40,122 bases of DNA from Acidimicrobiaceae bacterium (GCA_003152015.1 PLZF01000039.1:13152-53273), one strand, 5' to 3'. Positions 22,411 through 31,080 are shown, counted from the first letter of the stretch. The notes: generated by a model not told the origin, from the letters alone. A program made the numbers and translations.

Positions 22411-23402
22411 TCAGTGAATGGTGGGCGAATTCAAGCGGTCAATACCGACCTTCGTGCCCGTCAGTTGGTCTTCAACCGGGGCGAATTGATCGTTGAGACT
22501 CTCGACCATCTCAATGATCTTTGGGTTCCCGCCTGGCCAGCTGTCGCTGCCTTCGAACCAATGCGCCAAACGTGTCCCACGCACATGGTGTTCTTCGGTC
22601 TCCGAGTGGCGACCACGTGCCCACTCGGAGACATGCTTGATGTCGTTTGGCCAAAGCCTGCATCGGCATCGAGCACCTTCACTTGGCCCTGCTTTGCCCT
22701 ACGGATCACCGACACAGCTGGGTAAGCAGAAACGGGCTTCTCGAAGGCGTCGACATCGTGCATTGTGATCATCGTGTCGACGGAGAAATCCTCGGAAATC
22801 AACGATCGAAGTCCTCGGCCATATTGGTTGTGCATCCAGCGGTCGGCGCAAATGAAGGTGCAGACCCCCTCCGGTCGTAGTGAGCGAAGTGCGGCCTCGT
22901 AGAATCCAACGTAGACGTCCGCTCGGCCGAGCATCGTGGTACAAGCAATCCGGTACTTCTGGCACAGCTCGTAGGGAACGTCTTCAGGTCGGATGTACGG
23001 CGGGTTCCCAATGACGAAATCGGCTTCACCGTCGTCTGACCGGCCGAAGAGCCCAAGGTAACCAGGTCTGTTCAGCAGGTAGTCCTCGTGAGTAACCCAC
23101 TGGTCAGCAAGACCACCCCCATCTGCCGCGTCCCACCCTTCGTTGGCCAAGGTCAATCGAACCAGTGTGCGGGTCCGTTCCACGTTGTCGCCGAAAAGAT
23201 CGTGCGCCAGCAGGGAGTGAGCCGAATCGCTGATCGGTCGACCGAAGGCGCGGCAGGATCGGCTCAGACGCTCGACCATGGGGCCCAGAAAGGCACCCTC
23301 TCCGCAGGCGGGCTCCACCGCCCGGAGAGCGGCCAGATCTCGATCTGACGTATATCCGGCCAGGTCGAGGATGAGATCAACGACCCAGCGACGGGTGAAC
23401 AC
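22411..23402 (-). pseudogene. Eco57I-like adenine-specific DNA methyltransferase, multiply broken
   Basis: From GTG 23402: VFTRRWVVDLILDLAGY, SAM-binding VEPACGEGAFLGPM, and the catalytic FVIGNPPYIRPEDV, followed by family-typical YRIACTTMLGRADVYVGFYE and RWMHNQYGRGLRSLI. After VLDADAGFG (near 22650) the frame fails; one base added restores PNDIKHVSEWARGRH, HWFEGSDSWPGGNPKIIEMV and GTKVGI before a stop at 22411. The several hundred C-terminal residues (target recognition or nuclease part) are missing. At the 5' end a run of 7 C (23405-23411) separates this frame from the matching upstream sequence REHRRVNLRAAQARDEGG in another frame; 8 bases would join them. Related sequence in a third frame continues to about 22313. 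The enzyme is certainly inactive as written. Confidence 0.75.
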
Positions 23403-23567
23403 CTCCCCCCCTCGTCTCTTGCCTGGGCGGCGCGGAGATTGACCCTACGATGCTCACGCTCTGAGCGTAGACGGCAGTTGCGACGTCCACCGAGGACCCT
23501 CAATAGGGACAAGGAAGTAGTCACACACTTGCGCTGACTGTGCAAAGCGGTCTCGCCCCGCAACATG

Positions 23568-24383
23568 TTATAGGTCAGGTGTTCCGGATCCAATAGGCAG
23601 GGAGTCTGTGATCCAGAACACCCGAGTGAGGTTACCCACTTCGAGGTGGCGGCAGACCAGTCGGTACGTCCCACCCGGCAAGGGCGGTATGGTCACCACG
23701 GCTTCTACCAGGTTGTCGACAGGCTCAGCATTAGTTTGAAGAGCAATCATCCCGACCGTCATCCAGTACTCGTCCGCCCACCGCTCGAGGGTGACCGAGC
23801 TGTCAAAACCTCGGTTGAACCGGTGCTGATCGTCGGAAGTGGTGATGCCCGGGGACCGCGAAGTTCCTACGAGGCGAGCCGGCCCTCCTGACGGTCCAAA
23901 CAGGGTGGGGCTCACCGTCACCAGCGCGCCGGTGGCCGACTGTCCACTCAGCGGTGGCATGACTGGTGCCGCCTCACTCACTTCGAACATTCCGTATGCC
24001 CCGCCATGCCCAATTCGGTACCACCCGGGCTGTTGTGACTGGACAGAGAAATACTCGCCAGGACCTATCCCGTGAGCCGGAGCAATCAATCCGATTGTAC
24101 GTATTACGCCAGCATCAGGGCTGATCGAGCCGAACCCGCCCAAGAAGTCCAACGAGGTCGTCCACGAACCGGCTGGCTCCCACGTCGATCCCGACCAATG
24201 GTCGAAAGTACCGCGAAGGCCGAAGCGGAGTTCTTCGTCTGTTGGATTGATCACGAATGCAGCCAGGTTCAAACCACTCATCGGCACAGCCGTCGAACTG
24301 ACCCAAATGTGCGCTCCATCCGATGGAATATTCGGTGGATTTTGTGGCACCGTCCCATGCTGACAGGCCGGTGCATGGCGCAC
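23568..24383 (-). CDS. Probable exported beta-sandwich protein, unknown function
   Basis: A 271-residue frame of coherent composition: SGLNLAAFVINPTDEELRFG, LRGTFDHWSGSTWEPAGSW, HGIGPGEYFSVQSQQPGWYR, then PPLPGGTYRLVCRHLEVGN, all reading like Ig-type strands in repeated bacterial surface domains. No signal peptide is seen after the GTG at 24383; sensible codons continue upstream in frame (EPFQAGRITFNLVRHAPACQ) to a stop about 80 bases earlier, so the gene is probably truncated at its 5' end or its start was lost. No family is assigned. It lies between the broken methyltransferase and the tRNA gene, in a zone of decayed genes. Confidence 0.5.
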   Translation of the reverse strand: MRHAPACQHGTVPQNPPNIPSDGAHIWVSSTAVPMSGLNLAAFVINPTDEELRFGLRGTFDHWSGSTWEPAGSWTTSLDFLGGFGSISPDAGVIRTIGLIAPAHGIGPGEYFSVQSQQPGWYRIGHGGAYGMFEVSEAAPVMPPLSGQSATGALVTVSPTLFGPSGGPARLVGTSRSPGITTSDDQHRFNRGFDSSVTLERWADEYWMTVGMIALQTNAEPVDNLVEAVVTIPPLPGGTYRLVCRHLEVGNLTRVFWITDSLPIGSGTPDL

Positions 24384-24459
24384 CAGGTTAAAAGTTATTC
24401 GCCCCGCCTGGAAGGGCTCCCCCTGCGATCGTCCCGGACCGTGCCGTCACCATTCGGTC

Positions 24460-24768
24460 GGTCGACGGGGGAACCGGACCCCGACCGACTTTGGAGAGGA
24501 GAGCACTACTCGCTCTGGAACTGCCGCCCTCGCAAGATCACGGCTGTGGTCCTCGTCAAACTCCAAACCATCCAGGGGGCTACGTGCTCGACCAACAGCT
24601 GATCTCCAAGCGTGATCGACCACCTCGACGCGATTCGCCGAGGCTTACCATCTGGGTTTGACACCAGCCACCTAGGGGCGACCGTCTGGCAGGTTCGTTC
24701 GCGCGAGGGTTCACCTGGTGGACGGCACCGACTAGATGACAATGCGATCTGTAGGTCGGTCTGACCAG
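24460..24768. other. Intergenic DNA next to tRNA-Ser
   Basis: About 300 bases without a convincing gene. I searched by eye for a copy of the tRNA 3' end that would mark an integration site here and further left and saw none. Confidence 0.3.
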
Positions 24769-24853
24769 CGGAGGGAGTGGGATTCGAACCCACGGAAACT
24801 CGCGTCTCACGGCTTTTCAAGAGCCGCGCATTCGTCCACTCTGCCATCCCTCC
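24769..24853 (-). tRNA. tRNA-Ser(TGA)
   Basis: An 85-nt class II tRNA. The acceptor strands GGAGGGA and TCCCTCC pair, the anticodon arm is GGCT-CTTGAAA-AGCC with anticodon TGA (reads UCA), a long variable arm GAGACGCGAGTTTC follows, and the T arm is GTGGG-TTCGAAT-CCCAC. The discriminator is G, as usual for serine. CCA is not encoded. The decayed region lies on the side of its 3' end, a common integration point for mobile DNA. Confidence 0.96.
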
Positions 24854-24910
24854 GAGCGCTCGTCAGGGTAGTCGCCATGGCAACCACCGGCGGCGGTGAG
24901 ACTCAGGTGG

Positions 24911-25951
24911 TCAGGTCCCGGGGGACCGCCGGGGTGAGCCCGAAGAAGCCACCTGAGCCCGCAACTTGTCAATCCACGCGTCGGCTTGGCGCCACGCCGC
25001 GTCGACCTCCCGACGAATCGCCGGCCCCGCGGCGCCCGCCGCCGGATACGACCCGAGGTACTTCACCCCGGCCAGCTCGGCGTGAAGATCGCGTAGGCAG
25101 TCGGCGATCACCTCGTCGGCGATGTGCCCTTCGAGATCGACGATGAAGCAGTACTCCCCGAGCGCCTTTTTGGTCGGGCGTGACTCCAGCTTGGTCAGGT
25201 TGATATTTCGGGCGGCGAACTGCCCGAGGATGCCGTACAGGCTGCCCGGGTGGTCGGCGCTCTGAAAGCAGGCGATGCTCGTCCGATCGTGCCCGGTGGG
25301 CGCCGGTATTCCGGTGCGAGCCACCGATACGAACCGTGTCTGATTCTCGGGATGGTCCTCGACGTCCTCGACCAGGATCTCCAATCCGTAGAGTGACGCA
25401 GCCAACCGGGGGGCAATGGCGGCCGTCGGCACCCCGGCCAACAAAGGGTCTCCCTCTCCGAGCAAACGGGCAGCGTCGGCGGTCGAATTGGTCGCCACCG
25501 CTTCCGCCGAGGGCAGCTCCTCCACCAGAAACCTCCGGCACTGTGCGGTCGCCACCGGAATCGACGCCACCCGTTGGATGTCGCTGAGCTTCACACCTCT
25601 CGGTGCCATCAGATGGAGGTGGATGTCGAGGACCACCTCTCGCTGGATCAACAAGTCACTGTCGAAGACCAGGCTGTCGATGGTGTCCCGCACGGTGCCT
25701 TCGATGGCGTTTTCGATGGGGACGAAGCCCAGGTCGACCCGGCCCTGTTGCACCGACTCGAGCACGTCGGCCAGCGAATGGAGTGCCACCATCTCTGCGG
25801 CGGCATAGTCGGCCTGGGTGAAGAGAGCCTCCTCGGTGAATGTGCCTTGCGGGCCGAGGAAGCCGATCCGCAGGCGCACGTCCGGCTGACTGCCCGGTTG
25901 CCCGTCCGGCTGTCCGGTCGACTCTGAGTCCTGAGGTGCGTCCGAGGCCAT
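24911..25951 (-). CDS. pheA: Prephenate dehydratase
   Basis: A 346-residue protein. The catalytic domain begins at about residue 28 with RIGFLGPQGTFTEEAL and contains VPIENAIEGTVRDTID and AASIPVATAQCRRFL, then the conserved Thr-Arg-Phe (NQTRFVSVAR). The ACT domain follows with HPGSLYGILGQFAARNINLT, KLESRPTKKALGEYCFIVDL, which carries the GSLY and ESRP phenylalanine-binding motifs, so feedback inhibition by Phe is expected. It converts prephenate to phenylpyruvate. There is no chorismate mutase domain, as normal for actinobacteria. ATG 25951 is 8 nt from a -10 box shared with larB, and the 39-residue extension of the longer frame reads through the larB start. Confidence 0.94.
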   Translation of the reverse strand: MASDAPQDSESTGQPDGQPGSQPDVRLRIGFLGPQGTFTEEALFTQADYAAAEMVALHSLADVLESVQQGRVDLGFVPIENAIEGTVRDTIDSLVFDSDLLIQREVVLDIHLHLMAPRGVKLSDIQRVASIPVATAQCRRFLVEELPSAEAVATNSTADAARLLGEGDPLLAGVPTAAIAPRLAASLYGLEILVEDVEDHPENQTRFVSVARTGIPAPTGHDRTSIACFQSADHPGSLYGILGQFAARNINLTKLESRPTKKALGEYCFIVDLEGHIADEVIADCLRDLHAELAGVKYLGSYPAAGAAGPAIRREVDAAWRQADAWIDKLRAQVASSGSPRRSPGT

Positions 25952-25959
25952 ACCCAGGC

Positions 25960-25967
25960 AGGATAGT
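25960..25967. promoter_or_regulatory. Overlapping divergent -10 elements between pheA and larB
   Basis: AGGATAGT reads as GATAGT (25962-25967) towards larB and as TATCCT (25965-25960) towards pheA. The start codons lie 7 nt and 8 nt away respectively, and only 23 bp separate the two ATGs, so both mRNAs would be leaderless or nearly so and the two polymerases cannot bind at once. Confidence 0.5.
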
Positions 25968-25974
25968 GAACGAT

Positions 25975-26763
25975 ATGGACGAACTCGCCCTCCAACGTCT
26001 ACTCGACGATGTGCGTTCCGGCGCCTGCACCCCCGACGACGCAGTCTTCCGGCTGCGGCGACTGCCATTTACCGACCTGGGGTTCGCCAAGGTTGACCAC
26101 CACCGCCCCCTCCGCCAGGGCTTTCCCGAAGCTGTTTACGGACAGGGCAAGACCGCCGACCAGTGCTCAGCCATCGTCGGCGAACTGCTGGGCGACGTGG
26201 CGGAGTCCGATGGCAGCCCGGTGATCCTGACCCGGGCCGACCGAGCCCAGGTGGAACGGGTGCTGGCCGATCACCCCGGCGGCAGCCGCACGGTGACGGG
26301 GGTGGCTACCGGAAGCGACCAGGTCCGAGGGGAACTCGCCACCATCGTGTGGCGACCGGCCCCGCCCCGGGCGGCCCGCACCCTCATCATCACCGCCGGC
26401 ACTTCCGATCTACCGGTGGCCCGCGAGTGCGAAGCCACCCTGGTGGCCCTGGGGTTCCGGCCGACACTGCTGGCCGATTGCGGGGTGGCCGGGGTCCACC
26501 GACTATTGGCCTCCGCCGACGAGTTGGCCGAGGCTGATGCCGTGGTGGTGGTGGCCGGCATGGAGGGGGCGCTGGCCAGCCTGGTCGGGGGGATTACTCC
26601 GGCACCGGTGATAGCGGTACCTACCAGCACCGGGTATGGAGCGGCTCTCGAGGGTGTCACCGCCCTGCTGGCCATGCATGCGTCGTGCGCGGCCGGAATC
26701 ACCGTTGTGGGGATCGATAACGGGTTCGGGGCGGCGTGCGGCGTGGCCCGGGCCCTCCCGTGA
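25975..26763 (+). CDS. larB: Nickel-pincer cofactor biosynthesis protein LarB
   Basis: A 262-residue protein with the AIR-carboxylase-like C-terminal domain typical of LarB: TLIITAGTSDLPVARECEAT, LLADCGVAGVHRLL, ADAVVVVAGMEGALASLVGG and VIAVPTSTGYGAALEGVTAL. LarB carboxylates and hydrolyses nicotinic acid adenine dinucleotide to the pyridinium-3,5-dicarboxylate mononucleotide, the first step of the nickel-pincer cofactor. The N-terminal FTDLGFAKVDHHRPLRQGFP and EAVYGQGKT are also conserved. It overlaps larC by 4 bases (GTGA). Length is normal. Confidence 0.92.
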   Translation: MDELALQRLLDDVRSGACTPDDAVFRLRRLPFTDLGFAKVDHHRPLRQGFPEAVYGQGKTADQCSAIVGELLGDVAESDGSPVILTRADRAQVERVLADHPGGSRTVTGVATGSDQVRGELATIVWRPAPPRAARTLIITAGTSDLPVARECEATLVALGFRPTLLADCGVAGVHRLLASADELAEADAVVVVAGMEGALASLVGGITPAPVIAVPTSTGYGAALEGVTALLAMHASCAAGITVVGIDNGFGAACGVARALP

Positions 26764-28022
26764 GCATCGGCGGCGGACCCCGTACGGTGGCCTGGTTCCA
26801 CTGCTTCGCCGGTATCGCCGGTGACATGGCTCTGGGCAGCCTCCTCGATGCCGGGGCAGATTTCGACCAGGTGATGGCCCTACTCGAACGGCTCCCATTC
26901 GGAGGATGGGCCCTCGAGCCGGAGCCGGTGCTCCGTGGGGGCATCGCCGCCACCCGAGCGGTGGTGACCGTCAGCGACTCGGTGGTGGTGCGCACCCACG
27001 CCCACATCGTCGGCCTGATCGACGAGGCCCGTCTTCCCGAACGGGTAACCCAGCGGGCCCTGGCCACGTTCGCCTCGTTGGCCGAAGTGGAGGCACGCCT
27101 GCACCAGCGGCCCGTCGACCAGGTCCATTTCCACGAGGTCGGCGGTCACGACACCATCGTGGATGTGGTCGGGACGATCGCCGCTCTCGAGGTACTCGGA
27201 GTGGACGAGATTGAATCGAGCCCGGTCGCCACCGGTATGGGGATGGTACGCACCGCCCACGGCATGCTCCCCAATCCGGCGCCGGCGGTCGTGGCCCTGC
27301 TCGAAGGGATACCCACCTGGGGGCGGGACATCCCGGTGGAGCTCACCACCCCCACCGGGGCGGCCCTGCTCGCCACCTTGGCCACCGGGTTCGGGCCCAT
27401 GCCCCCGATGCGGGTTACCACCAACGGGTTCGGAGCCGGCACCCGCGAGATCGACGAGCTTCCCAACCTGACCCAGGTGGTGATCGGCACTCGTATCGAT
27501 CGAACCAGCGGAGCCGACGCGCCCGGTGGTGCTGATGCTCACGGTGGCTCGGGCGGAAGCGGTCACCCCGATGCCGACGCCGGACAGCCGGTCTTGCACC
27601 TCGAGGCCAACGTCGACGATGCCACCGGCGAACAGTTGGCCCACGCCGTCGCCGAGTTGCTCGAGGCTGGTGCCCACGATGCCTGGCTGTCACCTGTGGT
27701 GATGAAGAAGGGTCGCCCAGGCTCGGTGGTCCATGTCCTGTGCGACCCTTCGGGTGCCCACCGCCTTCGGGCCATTCTCCGCGCCGAGACCGGGACCCTC
27801 GGAGTCCGCGCCTCGACCGCCGAGCGATGGCCGGCGGCCCGCACGTTCGACTCCGTCGAGGTGGACGGGAACCTCATCCGGATGAAGGTGAGCGCAGGGC
27901 GGGTCAAGGCCGAACACGATGACGTGGCCCGGGCAGCCCGGCGAAGCGGTCAGACGTTGCGTGAGGTGGCCTTCCTGGCCGAGACAACCTGGCGGCAGCA
28001 ACAGGTGGCCGAGCCCGACTGA
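26760..28022 (+). CDS. larC: Nickel insertion protein LarC
   Basis: A 420-residue protein starting at GTG 26760, coupled to larB. The start TVAWFHCFAGIAGDMALGSL is the LarC signature, followed by VDQVHFHEVGGHDTIVDVVG (His/Glu cluster) and ELTTPTGAALLATLA. A Gly/His/Asp-rich linker (ADAHGGSGGSGHPDADAGQ) precedes the C-terminal half, which begins LHLEANVDDATGEQLAHAVA and includes WLSPVVMKKGRPGSVVHVL. LarC inserts Ni into the dithio-pyridinium nucleotide in a CTP-dependent reaction. In Lactobacillus plantarum the gene is split by a programmed frameshift; here it is one continuous frame. The His-rich linker may bind metal. Confidence 0.92.
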   Translation: MSIGGGPRTVAWFHCFAGIAGDMALGSLLDAGADFDQVMALLERLPFGGWALEPEPVLRGGIAATRAVVTVSDSVVVRTHAHIVGLIDEARLPERVTQRALATFASLAEVEARLHQRPVDQVHFHEVGGHDTIVDVVGTIAALEVLGVDEIESSPVATGMGMVRTAHGMLPNPAPAVVALLEGIPTWGRDIPVELTTPTGAALLATLATGFGPMPPMRVTTNGFGAGTREIDELPNLTQVVIGTRIDRTSGADAPGGADAHGGSGGSGHPDADAGQPVLHLEANVDDATGEQLAHAVAELLEAGAHDAWLSPVVMKKGRPGSVVHVLCDPSGAHRLRAILRAETGTLGVRASTAERWPAARTFDSVEVDGNLIRMKVSAGRVKAEHDDVARAARRSGQTLREVAFLAETTWRQQQVAEPD

Positions 28023-28047
28023 GCCCGGGGGCAGGTGCCGATCGGGG

Positions 28048-29253
28048 TTACCGCGACGGGATCGGAGGATCTCCGGCACGAGCGGTGGATTTCGGCGGTG
28101 ACCATTCCCACTGTTTTCCCACCCGGGCCAGCTGGTAGCGCTGGTGGGTTTTCAGGTAGTGATGCCAGTGACACAATCGGGCCAAATTGCCGAGGGAGGT
28201 TGGCCCGCCCTCGGCGAATGGCGTCACGTGGTCGATCTCCAGAGCCTCGCGGATGTCACAGCCCGGGACCACGCAGGTGGGATCCCGCTCGATCAGGGCG
28301 GTACGGATCGCCGCCGGAATGGTGCGCCCGGCATGGGCCACTGAAGTAACGTCCACCCCGTCGGTGATCAGCACACTGAGGATCGAGTCGGCGGCCAGGC
28401 GGCGAGCGACCTCTACCGGAATGGGACCGATCCCCGGAATTTCACAGACCTCGCCCAGCTCCAGATGTCCGCGCATCAGTGCTTCATGGTCTACCCGTAC
28501 GTGCACCATGGCAGCCGGTCCCGGCGAACCGCGGTCGGACCCGCTCCGGTCATCCCGCCGGCATGCCAGACCGACCAGGGCATCGGCGGCCAGCGCCCTC
28601 GGCGGCTCTTCACACCCGGCCCGTCGACCATCGGCGGCCAGACGACTGGTTTCAGCTTTGACCGCCGCCACCAATCGGCCCCCCTCGTCGGGGGTGAGCC
28701 GGGCGTCGAATCGAACCGCGCCATCGTGGTCGGTCCAGTTGTGAAGGTAGCGACCCCGGCGGATCTTCTCGTAGGCCTGGTCCTGGTCGACTCCGGCGGC
28801 CCGTACCCGTCGGCAACGCAGCTTCAGGACATTCAGGGGTTGTTTGTTGGCCGCGTCCACCAACTCTTGTTCGGCGTCCGGCTGCAGGATGGCAGCCCCG
28901 GCGATCTCTTTGACCTGGGTCTCCGAAAGGCGTCCGTTCCGCATGGCGTCGTCGGTAGCCGGCAGCGACCCCAGGCACCGCGCCGCCTTCAGCGCGTTGA
29001 TGGCGGGACCCAGTCCGGACCCGGTGGCCTCGGCCACATGGGCGGCCGCCGAGCGATGTCCCTGGCGGCGCCACACATTGGACGACTCCACCCGACGCGC
29101 CGAGAGGAGTTTTCCACCGGCAGCCAATTTTTCGATTGCCGCAAACCCCGTGAGCAAACGGGCGGCATCAGCTCCGGTGATGCGCTCGGGCTGGTAGTCG
29201 ACCAGCGCGGTCCTCAGCTGGTCGGCCACCCGTTCCAACAGATCGAGGTTCAT
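28048..29253 (-). CDS. HNH endonuclease with DUF222 domain
   Basis: A 401-residue protein of the DUF222-HNH family that is abundant in actinobacteria. The N-terminal DUF222 part includes ADAARLLTGFAAIEKLAAGG and GRLSETQVKEIAGAA. The C-terminal HNH domain has CVVPGC, then LEIDHVTPFAEGGPTSLGNL and ARLCHWHHYLKTH, with the catalytic His, Asn and His and a structural Cys pair intact. The biological role is not established; the repetitive family includes intein-like and restriction-like copies. It converges on larC with only a 25-bp gap. ATG 29253 is preferred because the domain starts there (MNLDLLERVADQL). Confidence 0.88.
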   Translation of the reverse strand: MNLDLLERVADQLRTALVDYQPERITGADAARLLTGFAAIEKLAAGGKLLSARRVESSNVWRRQGHRSAAAHVAEATGSGLGPAINALKAARCLGSLPATDDAMRNGRLSETQVKEIAGAAILQPDAEQELVDAANKQPLNVLKLRCRRVRAAGVDQDQAYEKIRRGRYLHNWTDHDGAVRFDARLTPDEGGRLVAAVKAETSRLAADGRRAGCEEPPRALAADALVGLACRRDDRSGSDRGSPGPAAMVHVRVDHEALMRGHLELGEVCEIPGIGPIPVEVARRLAADSILSVLITDGVDVTSVAHAGRTIPAAIRTALIERDPTCVVPGCDIREALEIDHVTPFAEGGPTSLGNLARLCHWHHYLKTHQRYQLARVGKQWEWSPPKSTARAGDPPIPSR

Positions 29254-29408
29254 ATGACGACGATGACAGGCGGGTGTATCAGCCGGCATCGGGTGACCTT
29301 CCTACGGTGGAGCCCCGGCTCCGACTACCGTTCTGCCTGCCACTTCTGTCCACGTCACCGCCGGGCCCCGGCGTCCGACACCCAGCCTCTCGAAAGGACC
29401 TCTGTCCC

Positions 29409-29960
29409 ATGCGCCATCTCCGCACCGTCACCGTCATCGCTCTTGCGGTCGGCACCCTCGGATTGGCGGGATGCAGCAGCTCCTCATCGTCACCTGCCAC
29501 CACCGCCACCACCGCCGCTCCCTCGGCGCCGAACGCCGCGTCGTCGGTGGCAATCACCCCGGTCCAGGACCCGTCTCCTGCCGGCACCCTCACCACCAAG
29601 CCGACCGTCACCGTGCCTCCCGGCACGCCCCCGACCGGGCTCGAGAGCACCGACCTGGTCGTCGGCACCGGCCCCGCCGTGACTACCAGCGACACGGTGT
29701 CTGTCCAGTATGTGGGCGTGGCATGGTCAACCGGAAAGCAGTTTGATGCCTCGTGGGACCGCGGCAGCCAGCCCATATCCTTCCCGCTCAACGGGGTGAT
29801 CCCCGGGTGGACGGCCGGGATGGTGGGCATGAAGGTGGGCGGGCGACGTGAACTGGTCATCCCGCCCAACCTGGCCTATGGAGCTACTCCTCAGCCGGGG
29901 TCGGGCATCGCCGCCAATGAAACTCTCATCTTCATCATTGATCTGGTCAGCATCGGGTAA
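29409..29960 (+). CDS. FKBP-type peptidyl-prolyl isomerase lipoprotein
   Basis: A 183-residue protein. The signal sequence ends in the lipobox LGLAGC (Cys about residue 21), followed by a Ser/Thr/Ala/Pro-rich spacer. The FKBP domain covers about residues 80-183: VVGTGPAVTTSDTVSVQYVG, STGKQFDASWDRGSQPISFP, VIPGWTAGMVGMKVGGRREL, VIPPNLAYG and a final TLIFIIDLVSIG, with the substrate-pocket residues Asp, Trp and Tyr in place. It should catalyse cis-trans prolyl isomerisation of secreted proteins outside the membrane. AAAGGA lies about 12 nt upstream of ATG 29409. Confidence 0.92.
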   Translation: MRHLRTVTVIALAVGTLGLAGCSSSSSSPATTATTAAPSAPNAASSVAITPVQDPSPAGTLTTKPTVTVPPGTPPTGLESTDLVVGTGPAVTTSDTVSVQYVGVAWSTGKQFDASWDRGSQPISFPLNGVIPGWTAGMVGMKVGGRRELVIPPNLAYGATPQPGSGIAANETLIFIIDLVSIG

Positions 29961-30005
29961 CCGGCATCCGGGATAACCGGCCCCGTGCTGGACGCCTCGA
30001 CGGAG

Positions 30006-30581
30006 TCAGGTCGACGAGGTCGTGCTCAACGAGGTCGAGGTCGTGGTCGACGAGGTCGTGGTCGTCCCGCACTGACCCGTCACGTAGGCCGAGATCGTGG
30101 TGTCCGCGCTGGTGGCTGCCGCGTTGCTGGTGAGGCTCGTAAGTGACGACTGGATCTGAGCCACGCTGGAGGCGCCGGCCACCGTTGTCTTCAGCTGCGC
30201 ATAGGAGTCAGTGATCGTCTTGAAGGCGGCCTTCACGTTCGCCGGGGCCGAGGATGCCGCACCCGTCACCTTTTGCAGTCCAACTTGGGTGGCGTCGAGA
30301 AACGTCTTGAACGCCGTCTTGATGGTGGCGAGATCGTTCGTCTTCATGGCGGCGGAAAGACCTGTCGAGAGCGTGGTCTCGGTCGCAGACTCTTGGGCAA
30401 GGCCCTTGCAGAATGCGCTGTTCGGGTTGGATCCGCCGGTCCGGGCGGCGGTGGTGGCGGTCGAGCCTGACGATGCCTTGGTGGTGGTCGGGGAAGCCGA
30501 ATTCGACCCCGAGCTGCACGCAGCCAGGCCGAGACCCAATGGCACTACCGCAATTCCAATCCACGCCCGACGCCCGATCAT
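30006..30581 (-). CDS. Thr/Ser-rich lipoprotein, unknown function
   Basis: A 191-residue protein preceded by AAAGGAGA. The signal sequence carries the lipobox LGLAAC; a Thr/Ser/Ala linker follows. The mature domain (SAFCKGLAQESATETTLSTG, then IKTAFKTFLDATQVGLQKV and NVKAAFKTITDSYAQLKTTV) is helical and alanine-rich and contains two Cys (in SAFCKG and TGQCGTTTT) that could form a disulfide. The C-terminus is a poly-Thr/Ser tail. This shape, lipid anchor plus four-helix domain with one disulfide, is common among actinobacterial lipoproteins of unknown role. It converges on the FKBP gene. Confidence 0.8.
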   Translation of the reverse strand: MIGRRAWIGIAVVPLGLGLAACSSGSNSASPTTTKASSGSTATTAARTGGSNPNSAFCKGLAQESATETTLSTGLSAAMKTNDLATIKTAFKTFLDATQVGLQKVTGAASSAPANVKAAFKTITDSYAQLKTTVAGASSVAQIQSSLTSLTSNAAATSADTTISAYVTGQCGTTTTSSTTTSTSLSTTSST

Positions 30582-30690
30582 GTGCCATATCTCCTTTGGT
30601 GCCCCGCAAGGGCTTCGGGTCAGCGTAGCCCGCCTCCCACCTGTAGTGATCCGAGACCGGGGTCGCCGGCGGGACATCCCTCTCGGGACC

Positions 30691-31071
30691 TCAGGTGCGG
30701 CAAGCGTTGGTGCTTCCCGGGAGGCGGTGCCTATTCCGGACGACAATTCGGTATCCCACCGCCGCGACCCCTCCGACCGGCGGGATGAGGATCATTTTTC
30801 CAACTGCGCCTCTCCAGCCCTGAGCGGCGATAAGCGATTTCGCCACCGCCAGGTACCCTTCGAACAGACGACCATCGGAGTCCACCCACCATGCCGCCTT
30901 CTGTCCGTCGGCGGGAGTGAGCCCGAGCTCAGCCAGGCCGTCTCCGCCAAGGTCTTGCCACGAAGACGCTTTCGCCGGGACCCGCCACCGGTCCGAGATC
31001 TTCATGGCCACTGACGTGCAGAATCCGCAGTTCCCGTCATAGACCAGGATCGGCACACGCGAGGCGACCAC
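30691..31071 (-). CDS. DCC-family (DUF393) thiol-disulfide oxidoreductase-like protein
   Basis: A 126-residue protein with the family signature YDGNCGFCTSVA near residue 11 (C-x2-C) and further conserved residues WQDLGGDGLAELGL, KAAWWVDSDGRLFEG and VGGVAAVGYRIVVRNRHRLP. The Cys pair and fold suggest a thioredoxin-like thiol oxidoreductase; substrates are not known. It follows the VOC gene on the same strand by 9 nt, so the two are probably cotranscribed. Confidence 0.88.
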   Translation of the reverse strand: MVASRVPILVYDGNCGFCTSVAMKISDRWRVPAKASSWQDLGGDGLAELGLTPADGQKAAWWVDSDGRLFEGYLAVAKSLIAAQGWRGAVGKMILIPPVGGVAAVGYRIVVRNRHRLPGSTNACRT

Positions 31072-31080
31072 TCTCCGAGG

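Noticed and set aside
22273-22725. Plus-strand frame opposite the methyltransferase end
   Set aside because: It is antisense to residues that match Eco57I-like enzymes when one base is restored.
24100-24853. Integration site at the tRNA-Ser 3' end
   Set aside because: No second copy of the tRNA 3' end and no integrase gene is visible in the window, so an attachment site cannot be claimed.
28465-29682. Plus-strand frame across the HNH gene and FKBP promoter
   Set aside because: Low-complexity Arg/Pro/Ser shadow of two real genes.
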